From contig VSPV01000001.1 of the NCBI GenBank assembly GCA_009775605.1, forward strand, positions 1 to 44,071: a stretch of 44,071 nucleotides of DNA, in the 5' to 3' direction. The position numbers were made by a program, and so were the translations under genes. The notes beneath the pieces were generated by a model. The model made no database searches, was not told where the DNA came from, and worked only from the letters and a program-made list of their open reading frames with translations. The number at the start of each line of letters is the position of its first letter. Position 1 is the stretch's first letter. Below, in pieces: positions 1 through 6,766 of the stretch. The DNA comes from Paramuribaculum sp. (GTDB lineage: Bacteria; Bacteroidota; Bacteroidia; Bacteroidales; Muribaculaceae).

Positions 1-96
1 TGCAATATGTCAATTTCGTTAATCATCATCCGATTGGGCGGATAAAATATTCTCTAATTTAATTCAACCAACAGGTCAAATATAGATAAAATCTAT

Positions 97-127
97 TTTG
101 TGGAACAGCGGGGTTGATATAAATTTG
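97..127 (+). promoter_or_regulatory. Bacteroidetes-type promoter for the ferredoxin gene
   Basis: TTTG at 97-100 is followed by 19 bases and then TAAATTTG at 120-127, an exact match to the Bacteroidetes -33/-7 consensus (TTTG, about 20 bases, TAnnTTTG). An interrupted inverted repeat (CAAAtATAGAT / ATCTATTTTG, about 77-100) overlaps the -33 box and could be an operator; that part is inference. The in-frame GTG at 127 lies inside the -7 box, which argues against its use as a start codon. Confidence 0.65.
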
Positions 128-144
128 TGCCAAATGATACAGCT

Positions 145-339
145 ATGATACAAGTAGATAAAGCAATTTGCCCGCACGACCATGTATGCCCGCTTATCAA
201 GGCCTGTCCTGTCGGGGCCATAACGCAGGATGCCGAGGGATATCCTGTTATAGACCATGCCCGATGCATAGAATGTGGAAAATGTGTCAGGAAATGTCCG
301 AAGAAAGCCATGAGGCAAGTCCTTGAATCTCCGTCCTGA
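145..339 (+). CDS. Small 4Fe-4S ferredoxin-like protein
   Basis: This 64-residue protein carries seven cysteines in two groups. The second group is a classical iron-sulfur motif, C41-x2-C44-x2-C47-x3-C51-P. The first is unusual, C9-x5-C15-x5-C21-P, and lacks the standard CxxCxxC spacing, so one full [4Fe-4S] cluster is certain and the second may be different or absent. A probable role is short-range electron transfer, but no partner lies nearby. I place the start at ATG 145 rather than at the in-frame GTG 127, because 127 is the last base of the putative -7 promoter box; the leader would then be only about 10 nt. I recall related small proteins with the same first-half spacing in gut anaerobes, so this is likely a real family rather than a mutated ferredoxin. 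The partner is unknown. Confidence 0.8.
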   Translation: MIQVDKAICPHDHVCPLIKACPVGAITQDAEGYPVIDHARCIECGKCVRKCPKKAMRQVLESPS

Positions 340-471
340 CGAAGCCCCATGGCATTCAGGCTACCGATTGAAGTGGTCTCATCCCGATTATGGGCGTATG
401 AGATAAATCTCATAATATTTGGCGATTCATTACGGAAAGCCTAACTTTACAATATTAAATATCGGAAGTCG

Positions 472-488
472 GCCGCTAAAATAGCGGC
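472..488 (+). other. Small hairpin upstream of the macro-domain-like gene
   Basis: GCCGCTA (472-478) and TAGCGGC (482-488) form a perfect 7-bp stem with an AAA loop, 24 bases before the next start codon. There is no T-run after it, so it is not an obvious terminator. It could be part of the 5' leader of the following gene. A near-consensus -7 box, TAACTTTA, lies at 442-449. Apart from these I see nothing in 340-512. Confidence 0.35.
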
Positions 489-512
489 GATTTCGAAAAT
501 AATCTTTGAATT

Positions 513-956
513 ATGAGCATGAGATTTACACCCGACAAGATCACAAAGCTGGCTCCTGACGAGATTTTCGTTTTCGGAAGCAATCTGGCAGGCCGTCATG
601 GCGGAGGCGCGGCACTCACAGCTATGCGGCTTTTTGGTGCCGAATGGGGCAAAGGAGAAGGGCTCCAAGGCCAATCCTATGCCATCCCTACCATGCAGGG
701 TGGCGTCGATACCATAAAGCCCTACGTAGACCGTTTTCTTGACCTGGCTTATGAGTGGGACCAGACAACCTTCCTTGTCACGCGTATCGGGTGTGGCATC
801 GCCGGTTTCAAACCCGAGGAAATAGCCCCGCTCTTCGACCGTGCCATCGATATGTACAACGTAGTCCTTCCCGAGGACTTCTTCAACATCCTCATCGCCC
901 GGCGCAAACGCCTCGGCATTCCCTTGCCGCCCGGCCTTCCGGATGAATACAAGTAA
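513..956 (+). CDS. Macro-domain-like protein, phage non-structural family (A1S_2505-like)
   Basis: The 147-residue protein shows the strongly conserved pattern of a small family annotated as A1S_2505-like phage non-structural protein. The pattern is an early EIFVFGSN, then AGRHGGGAA, then GQSYAIPTM and, near residue 90, VTRIGCGIAGF. The glycine-rich FGSN/HGGGAA and GCGIAGF loops resemble the ligand-binding loops of macro domains, so binding of ADP-ribose or a related nucleotide is plausible, but no activity is established from sequence. The start is ATG 513; ATG 519 is an alternative. It stands alone, with no phage structural genes in the window, and is convergent with the AbiE pair. It is AT-poorer than its toxin neighbours. 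Family assignment is from memory of conserved motifs. Confidence 0.75.
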   Translation: MSMRFTPDKITKLAPDEIFVFGSNLAGRHGGGAALTAMRLFGAEWGKGEGLQGQSYAIPTMQGGVDTIKPYVDRFLDLAYEWDQTTFLVTRIGCGIAGFKPEEIAPLFDRAIDMYNVVLPEDFFNILIARRKRLGIPLPPGLPDEYK

Positions 957-1006
957 ATATTACTGATTATTAAAATCTAAATTGAGTTTTCATCGGTATT
1001 CAGGCT

Positions 1007-1924
1007 TTATTCCGGCGACTTGTGAAAATAAGAAATTAGCTTGTCAATACCTTCCTTGTATTTGATCGGATTCTTGGATTTGAGTTTCGCAATATTCTGG
1101 AGCTTCCATTTTATCGAAGGATATTCACTCAAATTCCCTCCACAGCATTTGCTCCAGTCAGGATTACCATTCTCAAATGAAATTAAGAAATCCTTATCTT
1201 CATCAGTCAACCCTTGATTGACTACCTCAATCAGATTTGATCTCGCTGTTTGATAATCATAATAACTGAACGGCTCGTCGGTCATTCCCTCAAATTGATT
1301 GCTGAGTGCATCTCGTTGGTCAATCGGATTGGGATTCAGAGATTCGATAATTGGCTTGTCGCTTCCCAGAAGACAGAGCATAAAGCCGTTTTTCACAGTC
1401 CCGAAATCATCAGGTTTTATCCCTCTGCAATCGAACAGGTCTCGCGGATGCTGACGGCTGAGGGCTGCGGCAATTTTTCCGCCGTAAAGTTGGCTCCATG
1501 ACACGATATTGGCAAAACAGTTCAAGCCGAATTCCGCCTTTGCTTTTTCGCAAAGCTGTATTTTCTCGGTATCGCCTAAAACACCTCTCTTGGTTCCGTT
1601 GACCTCAATCTTTATGGTAGCTCCATCCTTCGTACATTGAAGTTTCCATACATCCGGCTTATGGATGACACGAATTCCTGGAACTGCTTTCTCTATTGCT
1701 GTTTTAAGAACTGACAGATGCGAGTTGATGTTTGCAAGACTCGTAGTCCGGTCTTCCAGCGGTATGTATGTAACATCTATATCAACGGAATACCTCGGAA
1801 GGTTTCTATGGAAAAGGTTTATTGCAGTTCCTCCATGTACGGCGAAATCCTTTATCTTGAAAATGAGTGGCATCACTCTGATAATGAGTGCGACCTGTCT
1901 GCGATATATGTCATTCATAATCAT
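1007..1924 (-). CDS. AbiEii/AbiGii-family nucleotidyltransferase toxin
   Basis: The 305-residue protein has the signature of the AbiEii nucleotidyltransferase superfamily. GGTA at 31-34 is followed by a catalytic D48-x-D50 pair (SVDIDVTY), a later IKIEVN strand near 104-109, and K150 with a downstream RDLFD (161-165). In type IV toxin-antitoxin systems such enzymes transfer nucleotides, in known cases to tRNA, and halt growth; AbiE was first described as a phage abortive-infection system. The gene overlaps the end of the upstream antitoxin-like gene by 14 bases (8 if ATG 1918 is the start), so the two are translationally coupled. Base composition is low in G+C compared with the rest of the window (23 of 60 in the line at 1081), consistent with transfer. 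All expected catalytic positions are present, so it is probably active. Confidence 0.88.
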   Translation of the reverse strand: MIMNDIYRRQVALIIRVMPLIFKIKDFAVHGGTAINLFHRNLPRYSVDIDVTYIPLEDRTTSLANINSHLSVLKTAIEKAVPGIRVIHKPDVWKLQCTKDGATIKIEVNGTKRGVLGDTEKIQLCEKAKAEFGLNCFANIVSWSQLYGGKIAAALSRQHPRDLFDCRGIKPDDFGTVKNGFMLCLLGSDKPIIESLNPNPIDQRDALSNQFEGMTDEPFSYYDYQTARSNLIEVVNQGLTDEDKDFLISFENGNPDWSKCCGGNLSEYPSIKWKLQNIAKLKSKNPIKYKEGIDKLISYFHKSPE

Positions 1925-2675
1925 TCAATTCTTTAGGAACAGTAATGCGATATTTGGAGCTATAGACTCCATTGTTAACCAGCTTTAGTTTGGAAGTCGT
2001 CAATTCGAATTTATCCGTGTCGAGCATATCAAACCAGTAGTGTCCGGCTTTTTCTGCCATATATAGAAACATCCTTTTTACCCGTTGGCTTGATGTGTTT
2101 TCAAGCGCAGTCTGTACATTATCTGAATCAAGTGATGTCAACTGCTCCATTATATAGTACAAATCCATATAATTATAGTAATCCGGTACGAGATGCAGAC
2201 ATTCTAAAAAAGCCTGCTCCGGCGATGATATTATTATGGATAAGCCGTTTTTGTCAAGGAATTGGGTTGTGGGATTCTTAAAGATACTTGTATGAAACGG
2301 CAATATCGTCATGTCATACTTATCACTCCTGACCCAATCATCAAAATGACCTGACGCAAATGCGACCATCAGCCGTGGTTTACCCATCGGCACATAATGG
2401 TTGAACCCTAGAAGTTCGAGTGCCGAATGTGCTGCTATTCGTGCTATCTTTCCCGTCTGATGATTATAGCTGTAAACGGCAGCCAATGCAGAAAGATTAT
2501 CATTCTTTCTGTACATTACGCCATGCGACAATCCTTCGAGCCACCCTGAATCCCTGTATTTTTTCAAGAGTTGAGCGGAATAACCCTCTTTCCGAAGCCA
2601 AGCGGCAAACAGAAGGCCGCCGGGAACTGCGTCAATAAGAAGCCGGTTGATTTTTGATGGAATTGATATGCTCAT
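1911..2675 (-). CDS. AbiEi-like antitoxin / transcriptional regulator
   Basis: This 254-residue protein is the upstream partner of the AbiEii toxin. Its first 60 or so residues look like the winged-helix domain of AbiEi antitoxins: PGGLLFAAWLRKEGYSAQLLKKYRDSGWL at about 18-46, then GLSHGVMYRK. The central part (about 75-190) resembles the AbiEi antitoxin domain, including the ALELLGFNHYV and SPEQAFLECL segments. AbiEi proteins neutralise the toxin and repress their own operon by binding inverted repeats; a perfect 7-bp inverted repeat sits directly upstream of this start codon. The gene order, antitoxin first and overlapping the toxin, is the usual one for AbiE systems. The toxin identity next door supports the call more than this protein's own divergent sequence does. 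Confidence 0.78.
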   Translation of the reverse strand: MSISIPSKINRLLIDAVPGGLLFAAWLRKEGYSAQLLKKYRDSGWLEGLSHGVMYRKNDNLSALAAVYSYNHQTGKIARIAAHSALELLGFNHYVPMGKPRLMVAFASGHFDDWVRSDKYDMTILPFHTSIFKNPTTQFLDKNGLSIIISSPEQAFLECLHLVPDYYNYMDLYYIMEQLTSLDSDNVQTALENTSSQRVKRMFLYMAEKAGHYWFDMLDTDKFELTTSKLKLVNNGVYSSKYRITVPKELNDYE

Positions 2676-2703
2676 AGTTGATTACGTCTTTGAAATATCA
2701 ACT
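2676..2703 (-). promoter_or_regulatory. Inverted repeat upstream of the abiE pair, candidate operator
   Basis: AGTTGAT (2676-2682) and ATCAACT (2697-2703) form a perfect inverted repeat with a 14-base spacer, ending one base before the antitoxin start codon. A near-consensus -7 box (TAACTTTA on the minus strand, about 2706-2713) lies just upstream, so a protein bound here would block transcription or initiation. Autorepression through such repeats is known for AbiEi; binding here is inference. The rest of 2704-2860 is AT-rich and holds only a weak ATTCTAA/TTAGAAT hairpin at 2828-2849. Confidence 0.4.
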
Positions 2704-2863
2704 GTAAAGTTAGCTAAAAAGTTTGAACGGCCTACCCATTAAGTTGAAAATAATGCGAGTAGATACATTTGTAGTGTATTTTATGTGTGAAATTTCCACT
2801 AATCGTACCGAGCTTGATTATCATCCCATTCTAATTTATAATTTAGAATATGCCAATAAAACA

Positions 2864-2898
2864 CAAACGCTTGCAATTTAGATGATTGCAAGCGTTTG
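2864..2898 (-). terminator. Intrinsic terminator of the tmRNA gene
   Basis: A 13-bp perfect stem (2864-2876 with 2886-2898, arm CAAACGCTTGCAA) surrounds a 9-base loop. On the minus strand it is followed by TGTTTTATTG, a T-rich tract. It begins 11 bases past the encoded 3' end of the tmRNA, the expected place for its terminator. Confidence 0.75.
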
Positions 2899-2909
2899 CA
2901 AGACTTTTG

Positions 2910-3308
2910 TGGAGCTGGAGGGACTCGAACCCTCGTCCAGTCGTGGAATCAATAAGCTTTCTACATGCTTAGTCGGTTGTTGGTTTTAGTCCGGCGGCAG
3001 GGAAACGACACCCAATCGCCGGCTTATCCTCTAAGATTTCGGACGCTTCGCGAGGATTCCCGCGTCCTATTCCCGATTTACCTGCACCGCCTGGTCGATT
3101 AGTCTCGGAAAAACGACAATCGGGCGATGTCTTGTCGCTGCAACTGTTGCGGCGATTAAGCGTGATCTACTGTACTTCGATCAGGCAGCAAGAGCGTAGT
3201 TGTTTTCGCCATTTAGAAAAGTTGATGTCGGAGATTTAAGAGCACCATCCATCATGGCTCTGCATGCTTACTTACCCATTCTTCACGCTGTCAAAACCGG
3301 TCAACCCC
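2910..3308 (-). ncRNA. ssrA: tmRNA (transfer-messenger RNA)
   Basis: Read on the minus strand, the 5' end GGGGTTG (3308-3302) pairs with CAGCTCC (2917-2911) to close the acceptor stem. The 3' part holds a T-arm with GGTTCGAGTCC. The tag-coding segment at 3210-3184 reads GGC GAA AAC AAC TAC GCT CTT GCT GCC and is followed by TGA (3183-3181), giving the degradation tag GENNYALAA with the typical ALAA end. tmRNA rescues ribosomes stalled on broken messages and marks the product for proteolysis. The terminal CCA is not encoded, since discriminator A (2910) is followed by CAAAAG, so it must be added by nucleotidyltransferase. Length is about 399 nt, slightly long but normal for Bacteroidetes. Confidence 0.95.
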
Positions 3309-3392
3309 TTTTGTTAGGCTGACGGGCCATGCGCCGAAGGCATGACGGTAAGCCGTCGGGACTCATGCCTCTGCATTTTATCCCATTTTCTA

Positions 3393-3400
3393 CAAAGTTA
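3393..3400 (-). promoter_or_regulatory. -7 box for the tmRNA precursor
   Basis: On the minus strand 3400-3393 reads TAACTTTG, an exact TAnnTTTG box. Transcription would begin near 3386 and give a 5' leader of about 78 nt before the mature tmRNA end at 3308. That leader contains a GACGG/CCGTC hairpin with a TAAG loop near 3343-3356, which RNA processing would remove. No good -33 TTTG was found at the right distance. Confidence 0.45.
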
Positions 3401-3546
3401 CGCTTTTTCTTCGGAATTTGTTCGTATTGCCCCGATAATTTAACCGTTTTAACATTTTCTTGTGCTAACTTTTATTTATCAGAGCTAATCAATTATAAAT
3501 ATACCTCTTTTTTGCAGTCAATATGGGATAAATCTCCGATTTTTAT

Positions 3547-3554
3547 TAATTTTG
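3547..3554 (+). promoter_or_regulatory. -7 box for the NhaC antiporter gene
   Basis: TAATTTTG at 3547-3554 matches TAnnTTTG exactly. A TTTG lies at 3511-3514 but the spacing, 32 bases, is too long for a standard -33 element. If transcription begins about 3560, the in-frame TTG codon at 3552 cannot be the start and translation begins at ATG 3630 or 3648. Confidence 0.45.
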
Positions 3555-3629
3555 CGATTCGGAAAGCGTAACGACCCGAGGGAAACGTCCCTTCTTTCCC
3601 TTAAGAATACAATTAACCGAAATCGAAGA

Positions 3630-5123
3630 ATGTTTTTAAGCAATAGAATGTCAGATGGACAACGTAACCGCGCCCCGCGGCCTACCATGCCTTCTCTTCT
3701 CGTGTCATTGATTCCAATCATAGTCCTGCTTGCCGCTCTCGTGCTCATAATAGCCGTGAAGGGGGCCGCTCTTGTGCAGGATTACAGTTATTATATTCTG
3801 CTTGCGGCCAGTGCAGGAGGCATATTGCTGGGTATGGCTTTCACATCGCGCACGCGCCGCTGCCTGCTTCCGGGCATAGCCAAGAGCGCGCGTCAGATAT
3901 TGCCTGCCATACCTATCCTCTTGCTCATCGGCACGCTTTCGGCCACATGGATGTTCTCCGGCCTCGTTCCCACGCTCATCGACTATGGCCTGCGTCTGCT
4001 CAGTCCCTCGCTGTTTCTTGCCACAGCGTGCCTTATATGCGCCGTGGTGTCCGTGGTCACCGGCAGTTCCTGGACCACTATCGCCACCATAGGTGTGGCT
4101 CTTCTTGGCGTGGGCACCGTGATGGGTTATTCGCCCGGCTGGGTTGCCGGAGCCATAATCTCCGGAGCCTACTTCGGCGACAAGGTCTCGCCTCTGAGCG
4201 ACACCACCATTCTTGCCTCAAGCTCCTGCGGGGTTAATCTCTTCACCCATATCCGTTTCCTCATGCTCACATCCATGCCTGCCATGGCCGTGGCTCTTGC
4301 CGTATACCTTGGCGTTGGCATGACTTCCGAACTCACCGACGGCGCCCAGGCCCAGGCCATTTCCGAGGCTCTGCACCGCTCGTTTGTAATCACTCCCTGG
4401 GTTCTCCTCATCCCGCTGATTACCGTTATAATGATAGCCACGCGTCGTGGAACGGTGGTTACGCTTGCCGTGGGCACTGTAGCCGGCCTGATAGGTATGT
4501 GGGTGTTGCAGCCCGGCATCACCTCCGCGCTTGGAGCAGGCTCCATGACCGACAATATTCTGCTTTCGCTGCGTCTTCTCCTTACCGATACATCCGTCCC
4601 CATGGGCGATGCCACTCTCGATTCCCTCACATCCACCGGCGGTGTGTCAGGCATGATGGGAACGGTATATCTCGTGCTCAGCGCCATGCTGTTCGGAGGC
4701 GTGATGATGGGCACCGGAATGATGACGGTTATCACCCACGCCATCACGTCGCGGCTACGGCGCACAAGCCGTCTTGTCACCACCACCGTGGCAAGCGGGC
4801 TGTTTCTCAACTCCTGCACCGGCGACCAGTATCTTTCCATTATTCTTGGCGGAAATGTGTTCAAGAAGGCTTACCGTCGGCGCAACGTAAAGCCGCAGGT
4901 GCTCAGCCGCACGCTTGAGGATTCGATTTCAGTCACCTCCGTTCTTATCCCGTGGAACAGTTGCGGCGTCACGCAGTCAACCGTGCTTGGCGTGGCCACG
5001 CTTATCTACCTTCCATTCTGTATTTTCAATATAATGAGTCCCGTGATGAGCATTGCCATGGCCTGGATTGGCTGGAAACTCCATCACCCAGTAGAGGCCG
5101 TTCCGGCCGAGGCTGCAGCCTGA
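3630..5123 (+). CDS. nhaC: NhaC-family Na+/H+ antiporter
   Basis: A 497-residue polytopic inner-membrane protein with about 11 or 12 hydrophobic segments. It carries the NhaC hallmark GDKVSPLSDTT at 183-193, which contains the conserved charged and polar residues of the transport core, and a second conserved stretch, SCTGDQYLSIILGG, near the C-terminal third. NhaC proteins exchange cytoplasmic Na+ (or organic substrates in the related malate/lactate carriers) for protons and help keep pH and sodium balance. The start is ambiguous: a TTG at 3552 is excluded by the promoter box, leaving ATG 3630 (chosen, with an A-rich upstream stretch) or ATG 3648. It is a single-gene unit, convergent with the lgt operon. 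Substrate preference cannot be read from sequence. Confidence 0.9.
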   Translation: MFLSNRMSDGQRNRAPRPTMPSLLVSLIPIIVLLAALVLIIAVKGAALVQDYSYYILLAASAGGILLGMAFTSRTRRCLLPGIAKSARQILPAIPILLLIGTLSATWMFSGLVPTLIDYGLRLLSPSLFLATACLICAVVSVVTGSSWTTIATIGVALLGVGTVMGYSPGWVAGAIISGAYFGDKVSPLSDTTILASSSCGVNLFTHIRFLMLTSMPAMAVALAVYLGVGMTSELTDGAQAQAISEALHRSFVITPWVLLIPLITVIMIATRRGTVVTLAVGTVAGLIGMWVLQPGITSALGAGSMTDNILLSLRLLLTDTSVPMGDATLDSLTSTGGVSGMMGTVYLVLSAMLFGGVMMGTGMMTVITHAITSRLRRTSRLVTTTVASGLFLNSCTGDQYLSIILGGNVFKKAYRRRNVKPQVLSRTLEDSISVTSVLIPWNSCGVTQSTVLGVATLIYLPFCIFNIMSPVMSIAMAWIGWKLHHPVEAVPAEAAA

Positions 5124-5137
5124 CGCACATCCCCCGC

Positions 5138-5157
5138 AACGTAATATACGTTTTTGT
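5138..5157 (+). terminator. Weak intrinsic terminator after the antiporter gene
   Basis: AACGTA (5138-5143) pairs with TACGTT (5147-5152) around a 3-base loop and is followed by TTTTG on the plus strand. The stem is only 6 bp and AT-rich. It sits in the 34-base gap between convergent genes. Confidence 0.4.
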
Positions 5158-5346
5158 TTATTTGCCGCGCATTTTCTCCCGGCGTTTCAACACCAGATGG
5201 AGCACCAGAATGCACGCGAGCGTGGCGCCGATTATCCCGAAATAATACAGATAATTTCCAGCCAGCAGTTCGCCGCGGCCTATATACGCCATAACGCCGA
5301 GATATGCCAGCAGGAGCAGCGGTATTATGGTGGATCGACGCTTCAT
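5158..5346 (-). CDS. Small two-helix membrane protein, unknown function
   Basis: A 62-residue protein with two hydrophobic helices, at about 7-22 and 31-52, separated by a short polar turn, and a strongly basic C-terminus (KRREKMRGK). The positive-inside rule puts both ends in the cytoplasm. I do not recognise a family. It is the last gene of the lgt - bioD - exonuclease run, and its start overlaps the exonuclease stop by four bases (ATGA, 5343-5346), so it is translationally coupled and probably genuine despite its size. Function is unknown. Confidence 0.65.
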   Translation of the reverse strand: MKRRSTIIPLLLLAYLGVMAYIGRGELLAGNYLYYFGIIGATLACILVLHLVLKRREKMRGK

Positions 5347-6104
5347 TGCTTTACTTTTTTGGCAGTGGTTCCGCTGCTTCTTTTCCGGCGCGCCGTAGTC
5401 TTTTTCTCAGGTGCGGCCGTAGTCTTTTTCTCCGGCTCACAAGCCGGCGCTTCCGCTTTTTCTTCCTCAGGAACTTCTGGTTCGGGTATAACGATGTATT
5501 CCGACTTGAATGGGTCAAACCGGCCTTCTGTAAGCTCGTCGTAAAGCTTCAGGCATGCCCATGCGTCGATGGCGGCGTAGAGCTGCTGCGCGGGGGAAAG
5601 TTCGGTCGCCTCCCAGTTGCTCAGGCGTTGTGCCTTCGATATGCGCTGGCCGAACACCACGGCGAAAATCTTCTGAAGGCTGCTGTCGATTATGCCGTAG
5701 TCCCTCACAAATGCCTGCAGGTCTATGAATCCCTGCGGCTCAAACTCGCTTATCTTGTGGAGCACGAAAAAGTCGTCCTTGAGCGAGAGACCTATTTTCC
5801 TCACCTTATCGTTTTCCATGAATTTACGCAGTTCGTCGAAAAATCCCAGGCGGTTGAGCCTGATGAGATAGCAGCGCTCACGGGTGGAAATCTGAACCAG
5901 CGACACCGTATGGGTGCGTCCCTTGGTGAACGTAGGCCGTGTCTCGGTGTCGAATCCCACAATCGCTTCCTTCTCCAGAGCTTCCAGCGCCGTCAGGGCA
6001 TCCTCTATCGTATCCACCACGGTAATCTCTCCGTGGTAGTCCACAATCGGGAGTTGCGACAACGCTTCTTTGCTTATGGCTATATCGGGATATTGCGGGT
6101 CCAT
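5343..6104 (-). CDS. DEDDy 3'-5' exonuclease (RNase D-like)
   Basis: This 253-residue protein contains a complete DEDDy exonuclease domain. Motif I is D52-x-E54 (VGFDTETRP), motif II lies around D110-D111 (LSLKDDFFVLHK), and motif III is Y176-x3-D180 (YAAIDAWACLKLY). Such enzymes remove nucleotides from 3' ends of DNA or RNA using two metal ions. From about residue 205 there is an acidic, then Lys/Arg/Thr-rich tail with a near-duplicated KKTTA-PEKKTTA segment; its basic end could bind nucleic acid. The tail is encoded by a two-copy 24-base tandem repeat. The gene is 14 bases downstream of bioD and overlaps the small membrane protein gene. The substrate, RNA or DNA, cannot be told from sequence. 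Confidence 0.87.
   Translation of the reverse strand: MDPQYPDIAISKEALSQLPIVDYHGEITVVDTIEDALTALEALEKEAIVGFDTETRPTFTKGRTHTVSLVQISTRERCYLIRLNRLGFFDELRKFMENDKVRKIGLSLKDDFFVLHKISEFEPQGFIDLQAFVRDYGIIDSSLQKIFAVVFGQRISKAQRLSNWEATELSPAQQLYAAIDAWACLKLYDELTEGRFDPFKSEYIVIPEPEVPEEEKAEAPACEPEKKTTAAPEKKTTARRKRSSGTTAKKVKQ
5392..5432. repeat. Two-copy 24-base tandem repeat in the exonuclease tail
   Basis: GCCGTAGTCTTTTTCTC occurs at 5392-5408 and again at 5416-5432, a period of 24 bases or eight codons. It keeps the reading frame and encodes the duplicated Lys-Thr-rich part of the tail. Confidence 0.7.
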
Positions 6105-6118
6105 GGCGATTCTGAATG

Positions 6119-6766
6119 TCAGAGTTTTATTGTCGGGATATCGATTATTGCCGTGCCGGGGAAGTGACGGCTTACGTAGCGCTCCGTATAGGCGCGTGTG
6201 TCGTCAGCAATCGGCTTGCCGGCTGCGGCGTCGAAATAGTGGTTATACAGCACAGCCTCAAGCTTTATGCCCCGGCTCTTTATGGCCTCGAGCGAGAGCA
6301 CGGTATGGTTTATCGAGCCGAGCCGTGAGTTTGTCACGAGCATCACGGGCAGCTTGTGGTCAGTCACATAATCAATGGCTAAATAATCGTCGGTGATAGG
6401 CACCATCAGGCCTCCGGCACCTTCTATCAGCACCCGGTCGTAGCGCTCGGCCAGAACGGCCGTTGACCGGTCTATCGCAGTCAGGTCTATCTCACGGCCG
6501 TCTATGCGGGCGGCAAGCTGTGCCGATGCCGGATAGCTCAGCACCACCGGCGCGGTGGTGTGGTCGGTGTCCTCGGGGAGTTGGCCCGTGCCTGTGATTT
6601 TCCGGTGTAGCTCTATGTCCTCACTGAATGCGTCGCATCCGGTCTGTATAAATTTCTGTGTGGCCACCTTCAGCCCCTGCGATGCAAGTTCGCGCGCAAG
6701 CCAGCCGGTAGCGTAGCTCTTCCCGGCGTCCGTGTCTATTCCTGTTATGAATGTTACCTGGCTCAT
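6119..6766 (-). CDS. bioD: Dethiobiotin synthase
   Basis: The 215-residue protein matches BioD, which closes the ureido ring of dethiobiotin from 7,8-diaminopelargonic acid, CO2 and ATP, the next-to-last step of biotin synthesis. The P-loop is GIDTDAGKS (9-17), a normal variant of the BioD GTDTxxGKT motif. The downstream EGAGGLMVPI (about 115-125) is the second conserved BioD loop, and TNSRLGSINHT is the third. Length is usual for the family. It overlaps the lgt stop by four bases (6763-6766) and is followed 14 bases later by the exonuclease gene. No other biotin gene is in the window, so the remaining pathway must lie elsewhere or the strain uses exogenous precursors. Confidence 0.93.
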   Translation of the reverse strand: MSQVTFITGIDTDAGKSYATGWLARELASQGLKVATQKFIQTGCDAFSEDIELHRKITGTGQLPEDTDHTTAPVVLSYPASAQLAARIDGREIDLTAIDRSTAVLAERYDRVLIEGAGGLMVPITDDYLAIDYVTDHKLPVMLVTNSRLGSINHTVLSLEAIKSRGIKLEAVLYNHYFDAAAGKPIADDTRAYTERYVSRHFPGTAIIDIPTIKL

